Origin: Bacteroidota bacterium
Lineage (GTDB): Bacteria; Bacteroidota; Bacteroidia; Chitinophagales; Chitinophagaceae
Assembly (NCBI GenBank): GCA_023433265.1
Contig: JAEZDR010000189.1
Coordinates: forward strand, 1-55,035
Reading direction: 5' to 3'
DNA length: 55,035 nt
Position numbers and translations under genes: made by a program. The notes under the pieces are model-generated. The model was not told the DNA's origin and did not search any database. It saw nothing but the letters and a program-made list of their open reading frames with translations. Positions 33,825 to 42,616 of the stretch are shown in pieces; position 1 is the stretch's first letter, and every line of letters starts with the position of its first letter.

Positions 33825-35249
33825 ATGAGAAAATTACTGGTGCTCCTGTTTGGGATTGTTCCCACAGTATTAATAGCACAGACAGATAAGTGGGACCTAC
33901 GGCGCTGCGTTGAATATGCAGTAGCAAACAATATATCGGTGAAGCAAGCCGATGTACAGGCGCGTATTGCCGGGCTGGAGTACAAACAGGCCAACCTGAA
34001 TATGTACCCTACAGCGAATTTTGGAACCGGCATCGGTATGCAGTTTGGGCGTTCAATTGACCCGACCTCAAACCAATTTACGACCACGCAACTGCTTTAC
34101 CAGGGGTACCAACTACAAGGAAACGCTACAATCTTCAATTTTGGAAGATTGCAACATATACGTAAGGCGGCTGATTTTTCGGCCCAGGCTGCACTAACTG
34201 ATGTGGCAAGGGTAAAAAACGATATATCGCTGAATGTTGCCACCTATTACCTGCAGGTACTCGCTGCCGGAGAGCAAATCAATATTACAAGGGTACAGAT
34301 AGAACAGACCACTGCACAGTACAATAATACCAAAGCAAGAGTAGATGCAGGATCACTGCCGCCGCTTAACCTTGCAGAGATTGAAGCACAACTTGCGTCA
34401 GACTCGGCTAACCTGGTAACCGCAGAAGTGACCTATAAACAGACTTTACTTGCTCTGAAAGGATTACTTGCACTAGATGCGGCTACACCTTTTGAGGTTG
34501 CAACACCACCGCTGGATGCCATCCCCATGGAAAGCCTTGCGGATCTACAGCCCGAGGCCGTGTATGGTATGGCTTATTCCACCTTCCCGCAACAGAAAGC
34601 AAACAGGCTAAGGATAGAAGCAGCAGGGCATAACATTAAAGCAGCAAGAGCTGCCATGTTCCCTGTAATTGGAGGCAATTATAACCTGTCTACTACCTAT
34701 AACAACCAGGCGCAGCGGCTGGTATCGTTTACCACTACCATGGAACCTGCGGGAACGGTAACGGTGAACGGAACCCCCTATACTGTGTATGCACCCAATG
34801 TTTCGAACCCTGTGTTTTCAAAGACCTCATACGGTACGCAGTTGGACCAGAACTTTCAGCAGAGCGTGGGGTTGAATCTTTCCATTCCCATCTTCAATAA
34901 TGGGTTTGCACGGATAAATCACCAACGTAGCAAGCTACAATTGCAGAGTGCAGAACTTACACGGACACAAGCAGACATCCAACTGAAGCAAGATATTTAC
35001 ACCGCCTATACCAATGCTGAAGGCTCGCTTAGAAAGTACATCGCGAGTATAAAGAACGTAGAGGCGGCACAACGTGCGTACGATATGGCGCGCAAGCGTT
35101 ACGAACTGGATTTGCTTAATACAATCGATTTAATAACCACCCAAAACAGGCTTCAGACTGCAAAGCTGCAACTGGTATCTAACCGGCTGGATTATGTATT
35201 CAGGATGAAGCTTCTTGAATTTTATAAAGGGCAAGGCCTTAAACTATAA
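33825..35249 (+). CDS. TolC family outer-membrane efflux protein
   Basis: 474 aa from ATG 33825; the open frame extends to 33711 but the signal peptide (RKLLVLLFGIVPTVLIAQ) begins here. Two TolC/OEP repeats of long coiled-coil helices (LRRCVEYAVANNISVKQADVQ... and, after mid-protein, the AAGHNIKAARAAMFPVIGGNYN repeat). The C-terminal half ends in YELDLLNTIDLITTQNRLQTAK. It is the outer-membrane channel of a tripartite exporter. The adaptor gene follows 14 bp later. Confidence 0.93.
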   Translation: MRKLLVLLFGIVPTVLIAQTDKWDLRRCVEYAVANNISVKQADVQARIAGLEYKQANLNMYPTANFGTGIGMQFGRSIDPTSNQFTTTQLLYQGYQLQGNATIFNFGRLQHIRKAADFSAQAALTDVARVKNDISLNVATYYLQVLAAGEQINITRVQIEQTTAQYNNTKARVDAGSLPPLNLAEIEAQLASDSANLVTAEVTYKQTLLALKGLLALDAATPFEVATPPLDAIPMESLADLQPEAVYGMAYSTFPQQKANRLRIEAAGHNIKAARAAMFPVIGGNYNLSTTYNNQAQRLVSFTTTMEPAGTVTVNGTPYTVYAPNVSNPVFSKTSYGTQLDQNFQQSVGLNLSIPIFNNGFARINHQRSKLQLQSAELTRTQADIQLKQDIYTAYTNAEGSLRKYIASIKNVEAAQRAYDMARKRYELDLLNTIDLITTQNRLQTAKLQLVSNRLDYVFRMKLLEFYKGQGLKL

Positions 35250-35263
35250 CCCCTCAACTCATT

Positions 35264-36610
35264 ATGAAAAAACGAACCATTTGGATAATTATCAGCAGCG
35301 TTGTAGTGCTTATAGTGCTGTTGGTAATACTTAAGAAAACGGGAGTAATCGGTAAGGAAGAAGGTACCGAAGTAACTGCTGAAGCAGCAGGATTAACAAC
35401 AATTACAGAGACTGTTACTGCCAGCGGAAAGGTTTTTCCCGAGGTGGAAGTAAAGGTAAGCTCTGATATTTCGGGAGAGGTAGTGCAGTTGTACGTGAAT
35501 GAGGGAGATACCGTAAGGAAGGGACAGGTGCTTGCGCGCATTTATGCCGATATCTATGCTACACAGCAGGACCAGGCGGCAGCTATTGTGTCGCAAAGCG
35601 AAGCGCAGGTAGCCAATGCGGCAGCGCAATTAGGCGCCCTGAAGGCGACATTGGACCAGGCGAAAGCCAACTACGACAGGCAGAAGAAGTTACGTGAGCA
35701 GGAGGTTATATCCAAGGCGGAGTTTGAACAAGCCCAGCAAAGCTACCAAACTGCACAGGCGAACTACAACGCTGCAGAACAAAGCATTAAAGCTAACCAG
35801 GCATCTGTAAGGAGTGCGCGAGCTAATCTTAGCAGGGCGAGCAAAGACGTGGGCCGTGCAAACATTATTGCTCCAATGGATGGTGTGATTAGCCTGCTTG
35901 CTATTAAGAAAGGTGAAAGGGTGGTGGGTACTGCGCAAATGGCGGGTACTGAAATGATGCGTATAGCCGACCTGGGAACCATAGAGGTGCAGGTAGAAGT
36001 AGGAGAGAACGATATACCTAAAGTTAGCCTTGGCGATACAGCCATTATCACGGTGGATGCCTACAATAACCGGAAGTTTAAAGGACTTGTCTATAAGATA
36101 GCCAACCCCACATTGCAGAGTTCTATTGCCGCCACAACTACGGTTACGAACTATAAAGTACATATCCGTTTGTTGCAGAGCAGTTATGCAGACCTGATGG
36201 GTGCAGGCAAGCCTTTTCCGTTTAGGCCTAATATGAGTGCCACTGCCGACATACAAACCATGACAAAGAAGGATGTAATAGCAGTGCCTATTAATTCTGT
36301 AACTACGAGAGATAAGAAAGGTGAGAAACGAAAGAAGCAGAATGAAGAAGAAAGCACCGGCATGGAAGAGGAATCACTCGCAAATGCGGACGATATTGAT
36401 GAGGTAGTGTTTGTAGTGGATAGTTCAAAGCAGGCCCGCAAGCGCGTGGTGAAAACAGGCATACAGGACATTAATAAGATAGAGATAGTTTCCGGGCTGA
36501 AGTCTGGGGAAATGGTGATTACCGGACCTTATAACGTGGTGAGTAAGGATTTGAAGGACAGTACGAAAGTGAAGATTGTGGAAAAAGATAAACTCATGAA
36601 GAAAGACTAA
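35264..36610 (+). CDS. HlyD/MacA-type periplasmic adaptor (membrane fusion protein)
   Basis: 448 aa. One N-terminal membrane anchor (about 6-24), a lipoyl-like domain (VKVSSDISGEVVQLYVNEGDTV), a long helical hairpin rich in Gln/Ala (about 100-195), the returning lipoyl half (ANIIAPMDGVISLL) and beta-barrel domains. A Lys/Glu-rich stretch (about 345-375: GEKRKKQNEEES...) interrupts the membrane-proximal domain and is unusual. It is co-transcribed with the tolC-like gene, but a terminator follows at 36635, so the inner-membrane ABC pump is not in this operon. Confidence 0.92.
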   Translation: MKKRTIWIIISSVVVLIVLLVILKKTGVIGKEEGTEVTAEAAGLTTITETVTASGKVFPEVEVKVSSDISGEVVQLYVNEGDTVRKGQVLARIYADIYATQQDQAAAIVSQSEAQVANAAAQLGALKATLDQAKANYDRQKKLREQEVISKAEFEQAQQSYQTAQANYNAAEQSIKANQASVRSARANLSRASKDVGRANIIAPMDGVISLLAIKKGERVVGTAQMAGTEMMRIADLGTIEVQVEVGENDIPKVSLGDTAIITVDAYNNRKFKGLVYKIANPTLQSSIAATTTVTNYKVHIRLLQSSYADLMGAGKPFPFRPNMSATADIQTMTKKDVIAVPINSVTTRDKKGEKRKKQNEEESTGMEEESLANADDIDEVVFVVDSSKQARKRVVKTGIQDINKIEIVSGLKSGEMVITGPYNVVSKDLKDSTKVKIVEKDKLMKKD

Positions 36611-36634
36611 AGAGAGCATGAGTATGAATAATTA

Positions 36635-36660
36635 AAAAGCCGGTAGTGATACCGGCTTTT
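36635..36660 (+). terminator. Bidirectional terminator between adaptor and ffh
   Basis: Perfect 11-bp stem AAAAGCCGGTA/TACCGGCTTTT with a GTGA loop, usable on both strands. Confidence 0.85.
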
Positions 36661-36696
36661 ATTATACTATGAAGTAGCAGCAGTATCCAAAGGGAG

Positions 36697-38022
36697 TTAC
36701 CTTTTCATTCCCATTCCCATTTTGCCCATACCCATTGGCATTTTGTTCATGGCTTTCATCATCTCGCGCATTTGTTCGAACTGCTTCATGAAGGCATTGA
36801 CTTCTGCTATGTCCTTACCACAGCCTTTGGCAATGCGGTTACGGCGGCTGGGATTGATTACATCCGGGTTAGCACGCTCATAAGGAGTCATGGATTTGAT
36901 AATTGATTCGACCCCTTTAAAAGCATCGTCGCTGATGTCGATATCCTTGATAGCTTTACCTACGCCGGGAATCATGGCTAACAAGTCTCGCAGGTTACCC
37001 ATTTTTTTAATCTGCTGAAGCTGGTCAAGGAAGTCCTGGAAGTCGAATTGGTTGCGTCTTATCTTCTTCTCGAGGCGCTTAGCTTCTGCCTCATCGTATT
37101 GCGCCTGTGCTTTTTCTACGAGGGTTGTGATATCGCCCATGCCAAGGATACGCTGGGCCATCCTTTCGGGGTAGAAAACATCAAGCGCATCTAGTTTTTC
37201 GCCATTGCTTACAAACTTAATAGGCTTTTGTACTGTGTACTTAATACTTAGCGCCGCACCACCCCTGGTATCTCCGTCTAGTTTGGTGAGGACAACGCCC
37301 GAGAAATCGAGACGCTCATTGAAGGCTTTGGCTGTGTTAACAGCATCCTGCCCCGTCATTGAGTCCACCACGAACAAAATCTCGTTAGGTGAAACGGCGT
37401 TTTTGATATTTGACACTTCGGTCATCATGGCCTCGTCAATAGCCAAACGGCCGGCAGTGTCTATGATGACGACGTTTTTGTTTTTGCTCTTTGCTTCTTT
37501 GATGGCGTTTTGCGCAATGGTGACGGCGTCCTTGGTTTCCCTTTCTGAATATACATCAACATCTACCTGGCCGCCGAGAACCGTAAGCTGATCGATAGCC
37601 GCAGGACGGTAAATATCCGCAGCTACCAACAATGGGCTTTTGCCTTTGGACTTGAGGAAGGAGGCAAGCTTGCCTGAGAAAGTGGTTTTACCACTACCCT
37701 GTAAGCCGGCAATGAGGATAATGGCGGGGTTGCCGGTAGTGTTGAAGGGTGCCACCTCGCCGCCCATGAGGTCGATAAGTTCGTCCTGAACAATCTTGAC
37801 CATTAACTGGCCGGGGCTAATAGCGTTGAGTACCTTCTCGCCTAAAGCTTTATCCTTTACACGGTCGGTAAACTCTTTGGCAATCTTATAGTTAACGTCC
37901 GCATCAATGAGTGCGCGACGAATTTCCTTTACGGTAGTTGCAACGTTTAGCTCTGTTATCTTGGCTTCGCCCTTTAGGTTTTTAAACGCTGAGTCCAGCC
38001 TATCGCTAAGATTATTAAACAT
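36697..38022 (-). CDS. ffh: Signal recognition particle GTPase Ffh
   Basis: 441 aa. SRP54 N domain, the GTPase G domain (P-loop GLQGSGKTT, DTAGRL, TKLDGD) and the Met-rich M domain ending in repeated Met/Gly (MPMGMGKMGMGMK) that binds signal peptides and 4.5S RNA. ATG 38020-38022 is chosen over the in-frame ATG at 38052, matching the family start (FNNLSDRLDSAFKNL). A TATATTTG -7 box lies 27 nt upstream. No 4.5S RNA gene is evident nearby. Confidence 0.96.
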   Translation of the reverse strand: MFNNLSDRLDSAFKNLKGEAKITELNVATTVKEIRRALIDADVNYKIAKEFTDRVKDKALGEKVLNAISPGQLMVKIVQDELIDLMGGEVAPFNTTGNPAIILIAGLQGSGKTTFSGKLASFLKSKGKSPLLVAADIYRPAAIDQLTVLGGQVDVDVYSERETKDAVTIAQNAIKEAKSKNKNVVIIDTAGRLAIDEAMMTEVSNIKNAVSPNEILFVVDSMTGQDAVNTAKAFNERLDFSGVVLTKLDGDTRGGAALSIKYTVQKPIKFVSNGEKLDALDVFYPERMAQRILGMGDITTLVEKAQAQYDEAEAKRLEKKIRRNQFDFQDFLDQLQQIKKMGNLRDLLAMIPGVGKAIKDIDISDDAFKGVESIIKSMTPYERANPDVINPSRRNRIAKGCGKDIAEVNAFMKQFEQMREMMKAMNKMPMGMGKMGMGMKR

Positions 38023-38049
38023 GGTATAACACCTTTTTTGGAAGGAGTG

Positions 38050-38057
38050 CAAATATA
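38050..38057 (-). promoter_or_regulatory. Putative -7 element of ffh
   Basis: TATATTTG (exact TAnnTTTG) on the minus strand, between the in-frame upstream ATG and the family start, supporting the start at 38022. Confidence 0.45.
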
Positions 38058-38139
38058 GAGACTGTTTAGCTACCCGCAGAAGCCTAAGCAGCTAAAGAGA
38101 AGGTGAAAATGAAGGTTAAGAGCTGAACGGGCAATAAAA

Positions 38140-38157
38140 AACCCGCAGTTGCGGGTT
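38140..38157 (-). terminator. Terminator of the 38190-38747 gene
   Basis: 7-bp stem AACCCGC/GCGGGTT with an AGTT loop. Six A on the left give a U run on the minus transcript. Confidence 0.75.
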
Positions 38158-38189
38158 CTGAATTTAAGGGTCAGCTCGGGTCTCGAAAA

Positions 38190-38747
38190 TTATCTGTGAC
38201 TTCTTTTGTTTAACCACCAGCCCAGCCAGATACCGGTTAGGCCCCAGGCAACAAGGTGATCGATAAGCTCGGGTTTAATTACCGACCAGGGCGTGGAGAA
38301 CCAGTTGTGTTGATTGTACCAGGTGAACATCCAAAGAAGAAAACCAATTATAATGCACCGGAAGAAGATATTACCAAAACCGTTAATGCCTTTTAAGAGC
38401 CAGGCAACGATCCAAACACTAAGGAAGGCAATGAGGAACCCGCGAATCATGGCGCCTGCCATGTTATCGTTATCCCGCGAGGGGTGGTATTGTACCAAAG
38501 CCCAGGGTTTATTGCCCATGCCCTCCATCACTTTCTGTTTTTGGTCTTCTGAAAGCGAGGGATCGAATCCGGGGATCATATAGGCCCCTTCCTGAGAAAG
38601 GTTTGTACTAAGTGAACCGATGATGGCTTGTTCGTTAGGAGTGTACTTATAAGCATCTTCGTGAAGTTGGAGAACCATCCAGGAGGCTGCTTGCCAGGCA
38701 AAGATTATGATGCCTCCCACAAGCGCCGCAATCAGTGTCCTTTTCAT
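38190..38747 (-). CDS. Conserved-type membrane protein of unknown function
   Basis: 185 aa from ATG 38745-38747; the open frame reaches 38894 but the hydrophobic N-terminus (KRTLIAALVGGIIIFAWQAAS) fixes the start. Four hydrophobic segments: about 4-22, 97-118, 122-142 and 158-178. A polar loop between the first two (about 30-95) contains the phrase MGNKPWALVQYHPS. No enzyme motif recognised. A TACCTTTC -7-like element lies 20 nt upstream (38774-38767, minus). Monocistronic, ending at a terminator. Confidence 0.7.
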   Translation of the reverse strand: MKRTLIAALVGGIIIFAWQAASWMVLQLHEDAYKYTPNEQAIIGSLSTNLSQEGAYMIPGFDPSLSEDQKQKVMEGMGNKPWALVQYHPSRDNDNMAGAMIRGFLIAFLSVWIVAWLLKGINGFGNIFFRCIIIGFLLWMFTWYNQHNWFSTPWSVIKPELIDHLVAWGLTGIWLGWWLNKRSHR

Positions 38748-38888
38748 GTTGTTTGGTTTTGTAAGGGAAAGGTAAAGCACATTGGACGTATGTGCCGTTC
38801 CTGTTATGCACAATCGGTGGATATCAGCGAAGAAAGTGAAAGGTGAGGAGGAGCGACGGATGCGTTTAACACGTCCAATGGCAAGCAT

Positions 38889-39086
38889 TAGCACCGTAAA
38901 AGCACAGAGTGAGATAACTTAAGGAGCGTTTTATCCTCTGTTAATGATGCTTGCATGGTGCTTTAAGACACGATTAAGTAGCGTTGTATGGGTAGGTAGT
39001 TGGTAGGAAAGAGGTGCTGGACGATCGAGTAATGGGTACTGAGGACGCGCTTAGGGACCGAGCCAGCAAGACTAAACGAACAAGCG
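38889..39086. repeat. 11-bp periodic degenerate tandem array B
   Basis: Read in steps of 11 from 38922: AGGAGCGTTTT, ATCCTCTGTTA, ATGATGCTTGC, ATGGTGCTTTA, AGACACGATTA, AGTAGCGTTGT, ATGGGTAGGTA, ... ATGGGTACTGA (39032), GGACGCGCTTA and so on. Of the 15 units from 38922, 12 begin with A and 3 with G. No unit is separated by spacer. Several units are near-identical to units of array C at 52.4 kb in the same phase. It begins directly beyond the DUF2723 terminator. Confidence 0.75.
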
Positions 39087-39096
39087 TTGGAAAAAG

Positions 39097-39126
39097 AAAA
39101 GGCAGGAGAACTTCCTGCCTTTTTTG
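39097..39126 (-). terminator. Terminator of the DUF2723 gene
   Basis: 11-bp stem AAAAGGCAGGA/TCCTGCCTTTT with a GAACT loop. A and T runs on both sides. 20 bp beyond the minus-strand stop. Confidence 0.8.
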
Positions 39127-39145
39127 AGAACTATGAGATGGGAGA

Positions 39146-42100
39146 TTATTTATTACTATCCAGCGTTCTTGGTGTTTCAGGACTTATAGGAACCTGTGGC
39201 TTGTTAGCCATCTGTTGCTCCATCTGGTCCATTTGTCTAAGGAAAGTTTCGGTAGTGTTCCTATCATAGGCCATCTGCTCTGCCTTGTCCTCAGACAATG
39301 AATCGTAGAAGCGCAACTGTTGCTGCAGGTCTTTACGTACCGACTTAGACACTTTTGCAGCAAGGTCTTTTGCATCGGCCATATAACATGCCTGTAAGAA
39401 CTGTAACGAGTAAGCATTGTGCATGTTATTGCGAGATGCGTGGCCATAAGGCATGTTTTCCTGCAACATTCCTTTGTCTACCTTATCGAGCACCTGCCTT
39501 GCTTCTTCCTTCCTGTTCTTTTCAACCAGGCTGATGGCTAATTCAGTATAAGCCTGCCTGATGATAAGGAGGTGGCGCCTGTTTTCTTCATCGAAGTACA
39601 CACCTGGCTTATCTGCATTGCCGTATTTGAACACGTTCATCAGTTTGTCTTTCATCCAATCGGTATGCACCCTCTCGTTAAGTACAGGTACGAGCCTGTA
39701 AGTAAGACCATCTTTACGAAGGTAATTGTTGAAGCCAAGATCAACAGAAGGTGAGGTGAAATAAATAGGCCTGTTCCATTGATTGGCGGCAATGATGTTA
39801 AGTATCGCAAGGTCGTTCTTATATAGCATGGACTTGTGGGCTGGAATTTCGAACTCAAGCCTTGGAACCACGTTGTCGCTACTATCTACTGTGCCATTAG
39901 CTCTTACTTTGCTTACATCCACGGGAACAAACACTTTGCGGGTAGGCATTGTATTAACCGGTTCGCGGTAACCACTGTGTTCCATTTTAGCAGGATCGTC
40001 GCTGCCTACCCAATCCTTCATAACTGTATAGAGGTTGTGATAGCCCTCACCGAAAGAAGGGTGTTGCTTGTTAGCAACGAAGTCTCTCCTTCCACCTTCT
40101 ATTTGATCTGCATTCCAGATAACATCAATTGCCGGGCTTTTATTGATTTGATAACGGAGCTGGTTGATGTACCAATCAATGCCTAATAAGCTTGCGTTGA
40201 TAACGCGAACGTCTGTCCTGATACCTTCCACCTCCTGTGCATACCACAGAGGATAAGTGTCGTTATCGCCAAAGCTGAAAACGATAGCATTAGGTGCGCA
40301 GCTTTCAAGATAGTTGCGTGCGAGATCTTTTGCGAGAACCTTTTCGCTACGGTCGTGGTCGTCCCATTCCTGGGCAGCCATCAACAGCGGCACGCCAAGA
40401 CAGATAACCGTTGCTGCCATGCCTGCAACACGGGGGTTCATAAGTTTAGAAAGCCACTCTCTAACTTTTAGTACACCAAGACCAATCCAGATACAGAATG
40501 CATAGAAAGATCCTACGTAAGCATAGTCACGCTCTCTTGGCTGGTAACCTGCCTGGTTTAGGTAAACTACAATGGCAAAGCCGGTGAAGAAGAACAGGAG
40601 GAAACTTACGAATGCATCGTCGCCACGGCGTTTAAAATGATAGAATAATCCAATAAGGCCAAGGATAAGCGGGAGAGCGAAAAGCTTATTGTTTGCATTG
40701 TTATTCTTTAAGCTGTCTGGCATTAAACTTTGGTTGCCATATAGCATGTTATCGATAAAGCCAATGCCCGTGATCCAGTTACCGTCGCGCACATTACCTA
40801 TGTGCTGGCCCTGGTTGTCGTTTTGCTTTCCGCTAAAGTTCCATAGGAAATACCGCAGGTACATGAAGTAATTTTGGTAGCCTATGAAGAACCTTATGTT
40901 ATCGGCGAAAGATGGAGAGCGGTCGTAGCTGCCATCCTGGTTCTTGCCTATGCCGCTGAAGTCAGCGTAATAGTCAGCATGTCCCTGATCGTTGCTGGCA
41001 TCCCACATTCTCGGGAAGATCATCTTGTCTTCAGGAAGGTAAACGTATTTGAAATCCTTTCCTGTTTCAATGTATTTGTCGTGGCCTTTCTGCCATTTGG
41101 CAGAGCCTTCCTTGATATCAACCGGGCGGGCAGTGAACTTTTGTCCATAGAGCAAAGGGAAGTCGCCATATTGCTCGCGGCCAAGATAGCCCACAAGGCT
41201 CATGGGATTGTCCACGTTATACATATCTACAGCAGGATCTGCACTGCTGCGGATCATCGTGGTGAGGTAAGAACTATAGCCAATCATCATGAAAGTGAAG
41301 CACCACAAAGCAAGCCTGAGGTAAGGCCAGTTGCGCTTAGCAGCATACTTCATAAGCCACCAGATAACAGCGGCAACTAATACAAAGAAGAAAACAAAGC
41401 CACTAAAGAAAGGTAGTCCGAAGCTGTTTACAAACAGCCTGTCGAAGGCGCCTGCGGTTTTAATAGAGTACTGGATAACGCCTACCTGAACAATGCCGGT
41501 GATGACACAGCCCAGCACGAAGAAAACATAGACACCACCATAGTATTGTTTTTTGTCCTTGTTGAGACCTTCAACGAAGTAGAGCAGGCCGATAGCTACT
41601 GCAGAAGCAAACAAAACGAAACCGGCAAGGGTATTATCTACACCCAACCCCCTGTCGCTATTAGACTCAGAAGAGGCCACCGCAAGTGCAACGATGAATC
41701 CCAATATGCCGAAAATGACTAAGCCCCAGAGAAAGTACTTTCTTATGACGGCATAATTAAATTCATGGCGTTTCCTGAAGTAGTAAACCATTACAATAGC
41801 CGGAATGGTAAGGAGGTTCAATAAGTGTACGCCGATGGAGAGACCCATCATAAAGAAGATAAATACGATCCACCTGTCGGAACCGGGCTTATCGGCCTGG
41901 TGTTCCCATTTGAGAATAGCCCAGAATACCAGGGCTGTAAAGAAAGAAGAAAGAGCATATACCTCACCTTCAACGGCACTGTACCAAAAAGAATCGGAAA
42001 AGGTATAGGCAAGGGCTCCAACAACACCTGCGCCCATGATGGTCCAGATTTGCGAGTTGGTGATTTGCCTGCTGAGGTCGCTATAAATAATGCGGCGGGC

Positions 42101-42400
42101 AAAGTGGGTGATGGTCCAAAAAAGGAACAGAATTGTAAAACCGCTGGCGAGGGCGTTCATGACGTTCACCGCTTTAGCTGCGGTAGACGCGTCATCGCCA
42201 AACAGAACGATGAAGAACCGGCCAAGGAGCACAAACAGGGGAGCGCCGGGAGGGTGGGGAACCTGCAGTTTGAAGGCGCTGCTGATAAACTCGCCACAAT
42301 CCCAAAGGCTACCACTGGCTTCAGAAGTTAGAATGTAAACTGTACATGCAATCAGGCATACAATCCAGCCTGTAATGTTGTTAATCCGCTTGAAAGTCAT
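39146..42400 (-). CDS. DUF2723 family integral membrane protein, 1,084 aa
   Basis: A very large inner-membrane protein: about 12-14 hydrophobic helices in the first about 700 residues and a soluble helical C-terminal third. The N-terminal signature (NNITGWIVCLIACTVYILTSEAS, then LWDCGEFISSAFKLQVPHPPGAPLF) is that of DUF2723. This family has the look of GT-C glycosyltransferases such as protein O-mannosyltransferases, with an acidic residue in the first periplasmic loop (D34/E37). Transfer of sugar to exported proteins is a reasonable inference. TAGGTTTG at 42461-42454 is a likely -7 box. Monocistronic. Confidence 0.87.
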   Translation of the reverse strand: MTFKRINNITGWIVCLIACTVYILTSEASGSLWDCGEFISSAFKLQVPHPPGAPLFVLLGRFFIVLFGDDASTAAKAVNVMNALASGFTILFLFWTITHFARRIIYSDLSRQITNSQIWTIMGAGVVGALAYTFSDSFWYSAVEGEVYALSSFFTALVFWAILKWEHQADKPGSDRWIVFIFFMMGLSIGVHLLNLLTIPAIVMVYYFRKRHEFNYAVIRKYFLWGLVIFGILGFIVALAVASSESNSDRGLGVDNTLAGFVLFASAVAIGLLYFVEGLNKDKKQYYGGVYVFFVLGCVITGIVQVGVIQYSIKTAGAFDRLFVNSFGLPFFSGFVFFFVLVAAVIWWLMKYAAKRNWPYLRLALWCFTFMMIGYSSYLTTMIRSSADPAVDMYNVDNPMSLVGYLGREQYGDFPLLYGQKFTARPVDIKEGSAKWQKGHDKYIETGKDFKYVYLPEDKMIFPRMWDASNDQGHADYYADFSGIGKNQDGSYDRSPSFADNIRFFIGYQNYFMYLRYFLWNFSGKQNDNQGQHIGNVRDGNWITGIGFIDNMLYGNQSLMPDSLKNNNANNKLFALPLILGLIGLFYHFKRRGDDAFVSFLLFFFTGFAIVVYLNQAGYQPRERDYAYVGSFYAFCIWIGLGVLKVREWLSKLMNPRVAGMAATVICLGVPLLMAAQEWDDHDRSEKVLAKDLARNYLESCAPNAIVFSFGDNDTYPLWYAQEVEGIRTDVRVINASLLGIDWYINQLRYQINKSPAIDVIWNADQIEGGRRDFVANKQHPSFGEGYHNLYTVMKDWVGSDDPAKMEHSGYREPVNTMPTRKVFVPVDVSKVRANGTVDSSDNVVPRLEFEIPAHKSMLYKNDLAILNIIAANQWNRPIYFTSPSVDLGFNNYLRKDGLTYRLVPVLNERVHTDWMKDKLMNVFKYGNADKPGVYFDEENRRHLLIIRQAYTELAISLVEKNRKEEARQVLDKVDKGMLQENMPYGHASRNNMHNAYSLQFLQACYMADAKDLAAKVSKSVRKDLQQQLRFYDSLSEDKAEQMAYDRNTTETFLRQMDQMEQQMANKPQVPISPETPRTLDSNK

Positions 42401-42453
42401 CGGGAAACACGTTTTTTATTAACCGGGTTAGTTATTCAGGTTTTTAAGTGGAG

Positions 42454-42461
42454 CAAACCTA
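42454..42461 (-). promoter_or_regulatory. Putative -7 element of the DUF2723 gene
   Basis: TAGGTTTG on the minus strand, 53 nt before the ATG at 42400. No TTG at -33. Confidence 0.4.
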
Positions 42462-42546
42462 ATTGAAAAATCATAATAAAGCGCTAACCCGTTCATTTTA
42501 ACAAGGCCGTAAAAGAAGGGCAAAAAGCAAGTAGAGAGGAAAAAGA

Positions 42547-42577
42547 AAAAGCAACGGGGTTAACGCCCATTGCTTTT
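42547..42577 (-). terminator. Terminator of the pectate lyase gene
   Basis: 12-bp stem AAAAGCAACGGG/CCCATTGCTTTT (one wobble), 7-nt loop, A-rich on the left, 39 bp beyond the stop at 42617. Confidence 0.75.
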
Positions 42578-42616
42578 CCAACTAAAATTGTATGAATGAA
42601 ACCGAAAGTGTACCCG

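Larger units (their letters stand above)
38748..39145. other. Intergenic region with array B
   Basis: 398 bp between the start of the 38190-38747 gene and the 3' end of the DUF2723 gene. It holds the 11-bp array (38889-39086) and the DUF2723 terminator. No gene supported. Confidence 0.6.

Noticed and set aside
38860..38922. 20-codon frame with GGAGGAG upstream
   Set aside because: It runs into the 11-bp array, has no hydrophobic or conserved-looking sequence and no terminator of its own, so a chance frame is likely.
39836..42331. Several plus-strand frames opposite the DUF2723 gene
   Set aside because: All are shadows of a long, well-supported membrane protein on the minus strand.
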